From: Avena insularis | Lineage: Eukaryota; Streptophyta; Magnoliopsida; Poales; Poaceae | Reading direction: 5' to 3' | Assembly (NCBI GenBank): GCA_023614405.1 | Contig: CM042684.1 | Coordinates: 531,944,682-532,008,681, forward strand | Length of the DNA stretch: 64,000 nt | Shown: positions 22,469 to 33,494 of the stretch, piece after piece | Layout: every line of letters starts with the position of its first letter | How positions within the stretch are numbered: position 1 is the stretch's first letter | Made by a program: the position numbers and the translations under genes | Notes under the pieces: generated by a model | Databases searched by the model: none | What the model was told of the DNA's origin: nothing | Seen by the model: only the letters and a program-made list of their open reading frames with translations

Positions 22469-25195
22469 GCATCATTGAAACTATCATGCCTAGCTTAAAG
22501 GCGTTAAAGAAAAGCACTATTGGGAGATAGCCCACATTATTTTTGCTTTCAGTAAGTTTTTCTTTTGTTGAGTCTTGGAAGTGATTACCTCTGTAATAAC
22601 CTCTCCTTATCCTTTTTGTGTGGTTTTTGTGCCAAGAATAACCTCTAATGAGAGAGAAGTAAGACTTGGGAAAGTTGCTGTCCCGAAATAGATTTTTGTG
22701 CTTCACTGTAAAAAATCTTGAAAAATGCCTGTACATCGGAATGAGCTGTAAATTTTTGTGCTTATGCCCCAAGTTATTATCTAACTTTCTTTAGGTCGGC
22801 ACTTTTTGATTTGAGCAACAGAAGGTCTTCTAAAAAATTGGTTTTTACCTGCTGGTCTGTTTTGACGGATTTCTGCCATTATTTGCATTTGCCTCTTAAT
22901 CTTTTTCTCTTTGAGTTATCTTTGATCACTTGAGCTTTTAGAAGGAATTGCTACAGTATCTTGTGTTTTAATGGAAGTTTTACATGTGTTGAAACTAAAT
23001 CAAAGGACCTATTATCTCGAATACACTAATGTTGATAATGAGGATTGTGTGAAGTTTTGTATGAAGGAAACTTTCAAGTGTAGGGGAAGAATAATGTGAT
23101 AAGATGAAGAATGGACAAAAGCTCAAGCTTGGGGATGCCACCCAAGAAATATTCAAGAAGTACAAGCGTCAAAGCTTGGGGATGCCCAAGGCATCCCCTT
23201 CTTCATCAATAAAAATCTCAGGTTTCTTCCAAACACTTCATTTTTATTGTTTCATGCACGGTTGTGTTGTTCTTGGAGCGTATTCGTTTTTCCTTTTAGT
23301 TTTCTTTTGTTTAGTTTGCTTAAATAAATTGGTTGGACCCCCGCATTCATACTTTGATATTTCAAATAAGTTGATTGGTAATTGGAAAAGAGTAGGAAAG
23401 TTCATGCTTATAAGTGGTATAAAAGGAGTTTTGTTTTGACTGTGGCCTAGACTTTATCATGTCATGTTTGATATTGCTTTGACTTTATGCTTAGTAATTA
23501 TTGCTGTAGCATGACTTGTTCCAAACAATTGAGATTGCATAATGTGCCTTGAAAGAATCATGCGTTGTTTTAGCATACAAAAGCATAATATTGTGGTATT
23601 CTCCTTTGATGCTTTATTTGGCTTGACTTGGCACATGCTTACACCATGTTAAGACTATGAACCAGTCACCTTAGCCTCTATGATCATTTTTTTTTAACTT
23701 GTAATATCACTTTATGCTTTAATTAATAATGTTTTGTCGCTCTGCATGATTATGGTCATTAGTGCTCTCTTAGTTGGTCGCTCCCAGTCTTTTGCTAGCC
23801 TCCACATGTACCAAGTATGAGCTCCACTCATGCATCCAATCCCCAAGAAAACCAAGTTATTCCAAAGAGTCCACTATAAATTCCTATGCATGGTGTTTTA
23901 CACTATTCCAAGTATATTCATGTCTTTATCTACCTTCCAAATTAAAACTTGTTATGTAAAAATTAGTGATTAAAGCTCTCACGAACTTGATGGCACACTT
24001 TACTTTCTTGCACTTAATAAACTTGAACCATTGTGTCCATCTATGTTGCGTATATGCTTGCACTTTATAAATTGAGAATTAGCAGAACCATGTTGTCATG
24101 GGGAATGCTTTCAACATTGCACTTATTATTCAGTTGATATCATGTTCTTTTGTTTATGGATCCCGGCGGTGTGAAATAAAAGGGGAGCTTGTAAGCTCAT
24201 GGAGTTTGTATGTGTGTTAGAGAAACGCCTGGGCGGCTAGCCTAAGCCATGCCTAATCATGGTGGAAACTTGCAGTGTAACCATAGTGAGCATTCTATGA
24301 AGCTTCCTCAATAAAAACCTATGCAAATAGCAAACAAAAAGTCGCTGAGATGCTCATTGTCTGTTGCCTTGTCATTTTGATATGGGATAGCTCCTGTATC
24401 ATGGGCCAAGGGGTACCCCGTTGGCAGTTCTCTATGATACACATGTACTTACAATGACAAGAACTTACTCGTGACTAAAGTTGAGTAGCATGAGGTTCGG
24501 GACTCGTAGGCAAGGGGCATGAGATTTTTGGCTTATAACTTGGCAAGCATATCCTCATATTTGTTCACTTTAACCTTAATCACCTAAAGATGCCTATGAT
24601 AGGGGCAATGAGAGCTGAAAGCTAATGAGTACCATAATTTTTGGAAGCACTTTATGAAACTTGAAATCCCTGCTTCCCTCTTATGAAGGGCCTTTCTTTT
24701 TACTTTTATGTTGAGTCTCCATCTTCTATCTTTATGCACCAATTGAGAGAGCATAGTGATCATTCTTAGTTTAATGTGCATTGTCCCAAAACTTGTTGAT
24801 TGATTCATAACTTTGATATTGCTTGTTCTTAAACTATTTGTATCTAGTCACCCTTATGAACTTTGAAGGTGTCCTATGCATTTATGTTTTGCTATACCAT
24901 GAGGGACAAGCTGAATGCCACTCTTATTATGTTTTCTATATGTGAAAAAACAAACGTCTTTCAATGCATTGTTATTCATGATCCTTTGTTTGTACCTTTT
25001 CATGTTACAACATAGTTGCTATGTCTTATTGTTAGAACTCTATCTTGCATGTTCATGTTTAGAGTACTTTGATGCCAGCTATCAATGCTTTACAAACACC
25101 TTGATTAAGATTGTGATGGTGCATGTCACCTAAAAAATTATTCTTTTTATCACTTACCTACTCGAGGACGAGTAGGAGTTAAGCTTGGGGATGCT
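22469..25195 (+). other. Non-coding interior of the LTR retrotransposon
   Basis: No gag-pol frames were found. It has two internal AAGCTTGGGGATGCC phrases (about 23125 and 23172), the second followed by an inverted repeat GGGGATGCCcaaGGCATCCCC. The real polypurine tract is GTTAAGCTTGGGGATGCT at 25178-25195. Confidence 0.6.
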
Positions 25196-26819
25196 TGATA
25201 CGTCATAAACGTGTCTATAATTTTTGATGCTCCATGCTTATTTTATATCTACATTCTTATGTTTTGTTCACACTTTGAGGTATTTTTATACATTTTCTGG
25301 AACTAACCTATTAACAAGATGCCACAGTGCTAGTTGCCTGTTTTCTACTGTTTTCGGTTCCAGAAAAGCTATTTAGGAAATATTCTCAGAATTGGACGGG
25401 ACAAAAGCCAAAGTCAATATTTTACCCAAAGCGACACGGAGACCGAAGGGGAGACGAAGTGGCGCACCAGGGCGGCCACACCTGGTGGTGGCGCGGCTAG
25501 CCCTAGGTCGCGCCACCAGGTGGCGTGGGCCCCTCAGCCCTCCACCAACCTTGCCCCTTCGCCTATAAAAGCACCCAGATGCAGAAACCCTAAGTACCCA
25601 ATCAAAATTCCACGAAATAGTATGTAGCCGCCGCCATCTCCATCCCTAGATCGAGAGGGATTCCGAAGCTCCTCCCGTCACTTTGCCGGAGGGGAGAGAT
25701 CATCCTGGAGGCCTTCTTCATCACCATGCAAGCCTCCGGTGTGATGCGTGAGTAGTTAACCCTTGGACTATGGGTCCATACAGTAGCTAGATGGTTGGTT
25801 CTCCTCCTTTGTGCTATCATGTTTAGATCTTGTGAGCTCCGTTCATGATCAAAATCATCTATTTGTAATCCTATATGTTGTGTTTGTGGGGATCTGATGG
25901 ATATTGAGATGCTATGTCAGATTGATTATTGATTCTATCATGTCTATGTTATTTGTGATCTTGCATGCTCTCCGTTGCTTGTAGCTATCTTGGCCAAGTA
26001 GATGCTTGTGACTCCAAGAGGGAGTATTTATTCTCGATAGTGCGTTCATGCCTCTAGTAATCTGGGGAAGTGACAGGAATCTCTAAGGTTGTAGATGTGT
26101 TGTTGCCACTAGGGAGAAAACAACGATCCTTTGCTCATGGAGCAATTGTATTGTTTACTTTACACATTTTGCTTAATGCAATTATCTGTTGCTTGCAACT
26201 TAATACTGGAGGGGGTTTGGATGATAACCTGAAGGTGGATTATTAGTCATAGATGCAGTTGGATTATGGTCTATGTATTATGTTGTAATGCCCAATCAAA
26301 TCTCGTAGGAGTTAAGATGGCGAGTATATGTATTGTATGCTTTCTCAAGTCTGTCAATTGCCCCCACTGTAATTTGTTCACCCAACATGCTATTATCTTA
26401 AGGAGAATCACCTCTAGTGAACTGTGGACCCCGGTCCATGCCTTTACCATTAATCTACCATCTACTGTTTACTGTTTTACTGTTTACTTTCTGCAAGCAA
26501 TTACTTTCTTCCACTCTATACGTTTAATCCTTTGTTTTAGCAAAACCAATGAGATTGACAACCTCATTGTAAGTTGAGGCAAAGTTCTGTGGTTGTGTTG
26601 TGCAGGGTTCCAAGTTGGTAGCAACACCTTGGGAGTTGTTTCCCTAACTCCTACGGGTTCGATAACCTTGGTTTCACAACTGAGGGAAACTTGCTGCTGT
26701 GCTCATCATACCTTCCTCTTGGGGTTCCCAACAAGCTCAACATAGATTGAGTCAACAAGCAGCTCTTTGCGCTGTTGCCGGGGATCAAAGGAAGAAGAGA
26801 ATCCCACGTCAACCACGCA
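25196..26819 (+). repeat. 3' LTR of the retrotransposon
   Basis: 1624 bp, TGATACGTCA...ACCACGCA. It is uninterrupted and collinear with the 5' LTR. TATA-like CTATAAAAG at 25563. It shows the empty site (CATACCTTCCTCTTGGGG) into which the second solo LTR inserted in the 5' LTR. Confidence 0.9.
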
Positions 26820-26999
26820 AGGGCACCCCCTCTCCTCTAATCATAGCGACGAAGTTAGTTAGGGTTAGCTAGGGTTAGGGTTATTGCTGGCTCTTGCGAC
26901 GCGGCGAGACAAAGGCGGCTGACCTGACGGCAAGGCGGCGACCAGCAGCGATGAGGGAGGGAAAGAAGCGGCTAGGGCTGACACGACACGGCTTCCTTT

Positions 27000-27300
27000 T
27001 TTTGTCTTTTTAATAGTCTTTTTATTATGTCTTTTTAGTAGTCTTTTATTATGTAGTATTTTTGTTATGTAGTCTTTTTAGTAGTCTTTTTTTCTTTTTA
27101 GTAGTCTTTTTATTATGTGTTTTTAGTAGTATTACTAGTATTTGTAGCTAGTATTTGTATAGTATTAGTAGTATTTGTATAGTATTAGTAGTATAGCATT
27201 GGTACTATTTGTATAGTATTTGTACTAGTATTTGTATAGTATTTGTAGTATTACTATTGCATTTGTAGTAGTACTATTGCATTTGTGGTTAGGGAGGGCG
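27000..27300 (+). repeat. Low-complexity TAGTATTTGTAGTA stretch, intron-like, before CACTA-B ORF2
   Basis: Repeats of TTTTTAGTAGTC and TAGTATTTGTA. The reverse complement of 40920-41040 in CACTA-C has the same TAGTATTTGTAGTAGTATTA units at the same place relative to ORF2. It is then followed by GCAACGCGCGCCATATAGG (about 27337), also shared with CACTA-C (about 40120-40165). Confidence 0.7.
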
Positions 27301-27460
27301 CGGCAACGCGCACCATATAGGGACGATGGACGGGTGCGGCAACGCGCGCCATATAGGAAAGATGGACGAGTGCGACAACCATTTCGCGCGGTGTCCTTAA
27401 TTTATTAGCACTTTGCTATGTTTATAGCACTGAAATAACTAGCAAGTCTTTGCAGAAACT

Positions 27461-30400
27461 ATGGACCGCGACCTGGATCAAGAAGAGATAATGGAGGGTA
27501 TGGTAGCCGAAAATAATGATATCACCTCGCAGTATCTGAACGACTCCGATGAGGGAGTGCAGGAGGATATCGAGCAAAGAGACGGCTCCGGTGAGGGAGT
27601 GGAGGAGGATCTCGAGCGAAGAGACGGCTCCAGTGAGGGAACCTTGACTACAAAGTCCGGCGAGGTATATAAATTAAGCCGTTGCTGACTAGATGCATTA
27701 ATTGATTTGTATATATATTAACAATTCTTTCTTCTTTTAACCCTCCGGATCGAAGAAATCTACTAGAAGCAAACGAGGCCCGACAAAAAAGTTGGCCCCT
27801 GATGCTAGGTTCACGATCGAAGAAGTCGCTGCAGATGGCACCCCGATTTCTCCCGAGCACAACGCAAGATTATTTTAAGTCAATGCGGAGTTATTGTTAG
27901 GGACACTATCCCGATCACCATTCGAGAATGGAATAAGCCAAAGGCGGATGGACTTAGTTATGTCAAGAATAGATGCAAAGATAATCTTTGGAATACGCTC
28001 ATGACAAATTTCACCCTACCGCCAGAGGTGGATCCAGAACACAAAGTTATAGAGCCAAAAGTCAAGGAGTGGGCTCTTAAGAAGATGGTCGTACAATTCA
28101 GAGACCACAAGAAATGATTGTACAAGAAGTATGTCCTGGAAGAAAATACTCTAGAGTTCACCTGAGCGAATGAGAAGCTAAGAGATCACTGGGAAGAATT
28201 TGTGGAGTACAAGAAATCGGCTGAAGCTGTGAAAAGGTTGGAAATAAACAAGGAAAATGCTACGTTGAAGAAATATCACCATGTTATGGGGACAAGTGGC
28301 TACAAGGCTGCTAGGCCTAAGTGGGAGAAAGCTAAGAATGACCTGATTGATAAAGGTATCGATCCAGAGACATCGGGGTGGACTGATCGGGCAAAGTCTT
28401 GGTTCTACAGTCATGTGGGAAAGTTGAACCCAAAAACATGGAAGTGTATTTATACAAAAGAACATCCTGGAACACCTTTAGAAGCACTGAAAACTGCAGT
28501 GAAGAAAGTGCAGGAGGGGAAGTTCTACCTCGACAGAGAGAACGACTAGCTGACACGCGCCCTTGGGAATAAAGAACACAAAGGACGAACAAGAGGCACT
28601 GAAGGCTCCGTTCCGTGGAAGCTCGGGTTTCCTGACGACATGAAGAAATATCCCGATAAAAGCCATCAGAGGAGAAAGGACATGGAGGTAGACCGGATGC
28701 AGCATATAGAAGAAACATTAAGGATGCAGCAAGAGCAAATAAACGCACTTAGTAGCCAGCAAGCTACCGACCCATCTCAGCGGCAGAACGAAGATCTTGC
28801 ATTCGATGCTAGCGGCCCACCATCTCGGCGGAAAAGCAGCATGGCTTCCACGGAGCTCCCGGCTGATGATGATGCACTGACGATGGCTCGTCGCTACCCC
28901 GTGGATGATATCACAGGTTTAGAAAATTGCGAGCTGCATGTGATAGTTGTGAACATATCCATAAAGGTGGCAGTCGGCTTTGCCTTACCTTCTAGACCTA
29001 GACCAACTTACCATTGCTCTCTAGTTCCTTATGGCTACGCTGTTGTCGGGGTGGATGAAGTTATGAAGGGATTTGAGCACCTGAAGCTTGACTTCCCTGG
29101 AGGCGAAGGGGATCTGACTGAACTGGGAGAATCTAGGAAAGGCACCGTTCTATGGCGAAAGGAAAACATCGTGCTTCCAAATTTCACGCCAAGGCCACCA
29201 ACTTCTCCCAGTTGCAGTCTAGCTCAATCTCCGTCGCCTCAGCCGTCTCCGTCGCGTCTGCAGACTTCGCCGCGTTAGCAGACTCCACCGCCTTAGCCTT
29301 CTCCGGCGCGTATGCAATTTCCGCTGCCTCAGCCGTCTCCAGCGCGTCTACAGACTCCACCGCCTCCGTCGCGTCAGCACACTCCGCCGCCTCACCCCCA
29401 GTTGCAAAAGCGGAAGAGCACCGGCGCTCCGGCGGCTAGTACTACAGCATGCACAAGAAATAAAGTCTCAGCAGGTAGGAAGAAAGCCAAGGCTGGACCT
29501 CCCAAGTTAGCTTACGACATAACTGATGAGGAACTCGATCGGGTCGTGGTTGAAGATGTCAAACACCATCTTCCACCGAAACGGCCCCCACCAAAGCAGT
29601 ACATAGCAACGAAAATGGTGCAACACTTTGTGAACCTGCTTGAGCGACCAAGGACAGACAATCTGGTATCAGATTGTGACCGCTCAATTATCAAGTCACA
29701 TAAGTAGAATGTGGAGCAGTCGAGAAGTACTAGTAGAAGCGGGAAAACAATTTCCCAGCTCGGAGAACAGAAAAACCAATCCTGACCCCGCTGAAAGTGT
29801 TTTTTGATCTAGATCTGGAGGTTGCACGACTAGTCGCACAAACGGCTAGCGATCTTGGTATGACTATTGAGCAATACTTAGGCACGGAAGCCGCACCCAT
29901 GGCTGAAGTAGCCTACAAATACGAGTACGGGAAGCCTCTCGTCAGACCTGAGGAGGTCCCGCTTCTACAAACACAAATGCTAAAATTGCATGAGTGGTAT
30001 ATACGAGTCTCAGGGGAGGGCACGATCATGCTCATAGTGGGAGTTAGAGAGGAGCATTACTTCCATGGAAACGACGAGATACACGTTGACTTCACAGAAT
30101 TATTTCAGTTATTTAATCAAGACACCCTCGACAAATCTCCCATCAGTTGCTATTGTCTGTAAGTGATTTATTTCTGTAATTAAGTCTCTAGCTCAGCTCG
30201 TTTATTGCATGTATAATTATCCTCACTATATTCTTTTGTATGAAATTATGCAGAATGAAGATTTTCGAATGCAAAAGAGGACGAATCTACGAACTTGGGT
30301 TCATTGATCCAAATAACATTTATGAATATACGGTAAAACATAACGCCAGTGAAATAGAGGATGACTTGCTAAGGTTTCTACTGAAACAACAAAACAAAAC

Positions 30401-31167
30401 GGAAATATTATTTCCTTACAACTTCGAGTGAGTGTTACTATCTTGTACACATTCGATTTCGTTTACTCAATGTTAAGTGTAACTGATGAGTTATGCGTGC
30501 GCAGGTTCCATTTCATTCTGCTAGTCATTCAACTTGACAAAGGAATAGTACTGGCCATGGACTCGAAACGTAAAAACCCTGAGATATGGGCGGACCTGGT
30601 TTATATGCTCCAGAGGTAACTTCAATCATTATCGCACTATATCGGCATCTTTCGTTCATTTCCTCATATCAAGTAATTAATAACTCCTTTACTCATTTTC
30701 ATTGGCCGACAGGGTTTGGAAACGGTTCACCAAGGCTGTTAGGGGTGAATGGAAAGAGACGCTTACATTTCGACAAATCGAAGTAAGTAGTACTATAGCT
30801 AGGTCCGCACATCTCTTTGATTCTTGTTTAGCATGCTTGATTATTATTTGAGGCAGGAAGCCAGGAATAATTTATGTGGATACTACGTTTGCGAGTACAT
30901 TCGCCAGACGACCAGTGAGTTGGGCAGAATTCCACAACAACTTGCAATACGTAAACAATGTTCACAATCTTATTACAATCAGTTGCGTTGAGTTTCATTC
31001 ATATATATTGAAGATCCTCTTCTTTAAATTAGATCGAACGGATGCGGGACGGTCTCCTAACAAAGGATCGCGTACGAGCAATTCAAGAGGAATTGGCGGA
31101 ATTCTTAAATAAGGAGGTCATAGATTCATCCGGAGAATATCACCGGGAATATGTATTTATGCATTAG
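27461..31167 (+). pseudogene. CACTA-B ORF2 with C-terminal Ulp1/C48-like protease domain
   Basis: Start MDRDLDQEEIMEGMV. Exon 1 ends at a GT donor near 27665. The acceptor of intron 1 is mutated (TTTTAA at 27735-27740; CACTA-C has TTTTAG). The long middle part has GYKAARPKWEKAKNDL and WFYSHVGKLNPKTWKCIY (Transposase_24-like), then a Pro-rich linker (29190-29410). Late exons are about 30254-30427, 30505-30615, 30713-30782, 30858-30949 and 31033-31167. They carry FHFILLVIQ (His), VLAMDSKRKNP (Asp) and NNLCGYYVCEYIRQ (Cys), the order of a C48 peptidase. The end is ...EYHREYVFMH with TAG at 31165-31167. In-frame stops occur near 28116, 28164 and 28549 and in the Pro-rich linker. It cannot make a full protein. 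A SUMO-protease-like activity is inference. Confidence 0.75.
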
Positions 31168-31339
31168 AAATCGTAAGAGAAATTATATTGTATATATGCC
31201 TTCTATAATGGTTCTTTCATTTCTGTATATTCCGGAGAATACTTCGATCTCTATATTCATGACGATGTTCTGTAATGGTTCCTTCATTTCTATAGTTGTA
31301 CATATATCATCTCTCGGCACGTCACTTACGTTAAACCTC

Positions 31340-31606
31340 TCCCTCCTGCCGCGGCAGAAAACCGCCCCAAAACTCTGCCGCGATAAAAAACGCTATCACG
31401 GCAGAGTTTTGGAGCGTTTTTCTACCACGAGATCAGTTAGTCCCGGTTCGTGGTACGAACCGGGACTAAAGGTCCTCCACCCCGCTCTCCGTGGCGGCCA
31501 CGTGACTAAAGGGGAGCTCTAGTCCCGCTTGCCTAGTCCTGATTCCGAAACCGGGACTAAAGGGGGAAACGAACGGGGACTAATGCCCTGTTTTCTTTAC
31601 CTCGTG
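31340..31606 (+). repeat. 3' subterminal palindromes and degenerate terminus of CACTA-B
   Basis: CCAAAACTCTGCCG (31367) pairs with CGGCAGAGTTTTGG (31399). GTCCCGGTTCGTGGTACG with CGAACCGGGACTAAAG lies at 31440-31470, and GAAACCGGGACTAAAG at 31545-31560. The outer end GCCCTGTTTTCTTTACCTCGTG is a damaged CACTA end. Confidence 0.65.
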
Positions 31607-33301
31607 AGATGTCGTTTCTGACAGGATGGACGGACAGAGTACACACATCTGTGGGTGCACGCGTGCTGAAAGAAATGAAGAATCCACTCTCGATCGACCA
31701 GGGCATGCAATTAACAGAGGGGTAAACAAACACTGAGGACGCCGCGCGCCTAGTACAACACACCTACGTACTATTTTTTTTCTTTTCAAAACGGCGTACA
31801 GTACACCTGTTGTTACGCCATGTACAGTACACATATCTCACTTCCCTTCCGCTGTGTTTTCAGTAGCACCGCCACCTCTAATTCTGTCACGTACATACCA
31901 GCCATGACCAGGCGCGCGCGTCAGTAGGACTGTAGGTGAACCAGTGCTGTGGAGTGAAGGACACCTGTTGCTACATCAGTCCCGTGGAAGATTCAGAGAT
32001 GGATCAGTTTGACATCACCGAGTTCTTTCTGTCTGAACGTCGTGCCGTCCCTGTCGTACGTCCTCAGGACGACGTACGTGTACACCTTCGCTTCCGTTGC
32101 ACTGTCTGTGTAACTAATAGTACAACCTCTCCACCCGCCACGTAGTACGAGCCGTGACCAAACGCACGACCAAGAAGCGCGCGTACCACTGACCGCTGTC
32201 CGATGGATCGTTTCACGCCACACTACGTCTGTTGGTGAGCAGTTGAGTGAAAAGGACATGCAACTCGCATCCACCAGTGTCACCATTTTAATCAGATTGA
32301 ATGGCACACCACTTGAAATTCCGTAGCATGTTGAAGAGTACACACACGGCCACATAACCCAGTGGGTTGTAGCTTTTGGCGTTACCATGACTTCAAGAAT
32401 CTTAGTCTTATGAGAACCATATGTGAATCTTAGCTGATGAATGACTATACGCACTAGTAGATAAACTCTTATATGCACCAGAAAGTAATGGCACGCCGGA
32501 AAAGGACTATGCCGGTGGTATAGGAAAAAATGATCGTTAAACCTTCGGACCATCTTGTTTCGTTTCTTTTCTCTTGGGCCTTTCTCCTGAGTGTGAATAT
32601 TTCTATGGAAGAAATTTATGGCTTCCAGTCAACATATTTATATCCAAAATGATAGATTTAATTGATTCATTCATCAACTCCCTTAAATATATGATAGTAG
32701 TGAAATCATCATAAAAACCATGGTAAAATACTAAAATCCTAATACTATTACTAATGCAAAACATAAGGTAAACATAATGCAAAGTACACTCAAAAGTCGA
32801 AATATGCTCATATGGTTTTGGAGAGTACAATATGTTAGTGTATTCTATAAACTTAGATGTGCCTAGTATGGTGTAGTATCACCCTCTGACCGGCTTAATT
32901 GTACCTATTACGGCCATCATAACAGTTTAAACACATCCTGATGGGTCAGGATGGGTGCATTTTTCGTCGCCCTCCGTCTTCCATCTTTACTGGCTCTTTG
33001 TAGACTATATAGCGGTATGGATAAGGTCATTTTAAGGTACCTTTTACTATCCATGGGATATGAGTAGTATGAATTCAAATCTATCCATTGTTTCATATGG
33101 TGTGGACTTTTTGAATAGAAAAATATTTATTGAAGCTCTAATCCCACTAAATATTATGTTAGTTTAGCCTAAAATTTTGGCAACTAAATCCCAATTTATT
33201 GGTTCCACGGTTTTTGTTCATAAAATACCTTCTAAATTCATCCAATTTCCCACCGATTATTACTAATACAAGTTTTACTACTAATGTTTCACATACATAT
33301 G
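31607..33301. other. No gene recognised; low-copy-looking DNA
   Basis: 31607-32560 is GC-balanced with many ACGTAC phrases and CCATGACCA boxes but no supportable gene. The longest minus-strand frame (32553-31993, 186 codons) has no familiar motif. 32580-33280 is AT-rich. No terminal repeats or target duplications were found, so this may be unique flank sequence or an unknown element. Confidence 0.4.
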
Positions 33302-33491
33302 GGCCCTAGCGGCCGACTGGCGGACGCCCGTGTTGTCCGTGCACTATCCGGACCGATGCAAACGTTGCCCAAATTTGGTGCGCCGATGGGTTGGGCCGGA
33401 AGCGTCGGGCCGGATGGGTTGTGCCTCTGGAGAGCCACGCACGCTGCTCGAGTCCGTTCGGACCTTTTGGGTTGTGCCGGTGGAGATGCCC
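33302..33491. mobile_element. Harbinger (PIF) element right end, left end lost
   Basis: CCGGTGGAGATGCCC (33477-33491) followed by TTA (33492-33494) is the reverse complement of the Harbinger end GGGCATCTCCACCGG, which occurs intact at 60315. The preceding 170 bp have the GCCGGA and TTTGGGTTG-rich character of these elements. No left inverted repeat was found. Confidence 0.55.
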
Positions 33492-33494
33492 TTA

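Larger units (their letters stand above)
15751..26819 (+). mobile_element. LTR retrotransposon without gag-pol, nested in CACTA-B
   Basis: Two LTRs begin TGATACGTCATAAACG (15751 and 25196) and end CACGTCAACCACGCA (to 21312 and 26819). Leaving out the nested insert at 17271-21203 and one duplication copy, the 5' LTR is 1624 bp, the same as the 3' LTR. The interior (21313-25195) has one diverged open frame and no recognisable gag, protease, reverse transcriptase or integrase, so the element is non-autonomous. The polypurine-like AAGCTTGGGGATGCT directly precedes the 3' LTR. I counted about 28 differences in the first roughly 520 aligned LTR bases, mostly transitions. No matching 5-bp target duplication is visible (GCCCC before, AGGGC after). 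Confidence 0.85.
15377..31606 (+). mobile_element. CACTA-B: CACTA element with ORF2 only, host of a nested LTR retrotransposon
   Basis: The left part is recognised by GTCCCGGG-type palindromes (15377-15493) and a GC-rich leader (15510-15750). The right part (26820-31606) has the rest of the leader, a low-complexity stretch, ORF2 and 3' subterminal palindromes ending in GCCCTGTTTTCTTTACCTCGTG (31585-31606). That end resembles the CACTA end GCCCTGTTTTCTACTAGTG with a small insertion and mismatches. An 11-kb LTR retrotransposon separates the two parts. The true 5' terminus was not found, so the left limit is approximate, and a TNP2 partner is not visible. Confidence 0.6.

Noticed and set aside
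26300..26577. Short frame shared by both LTRs (MASICIVCFLKSVNC, also at 16872)
   Set aside because: It is duplicated only because the LTR is duplicated, and no start context or domain supports a protein.
31993..32553. A 186-codon minus-strand frame
   Set aside because: No recognisable domain, no support from neighbouring frames and no gene signals. I left it as unassigned DNA.
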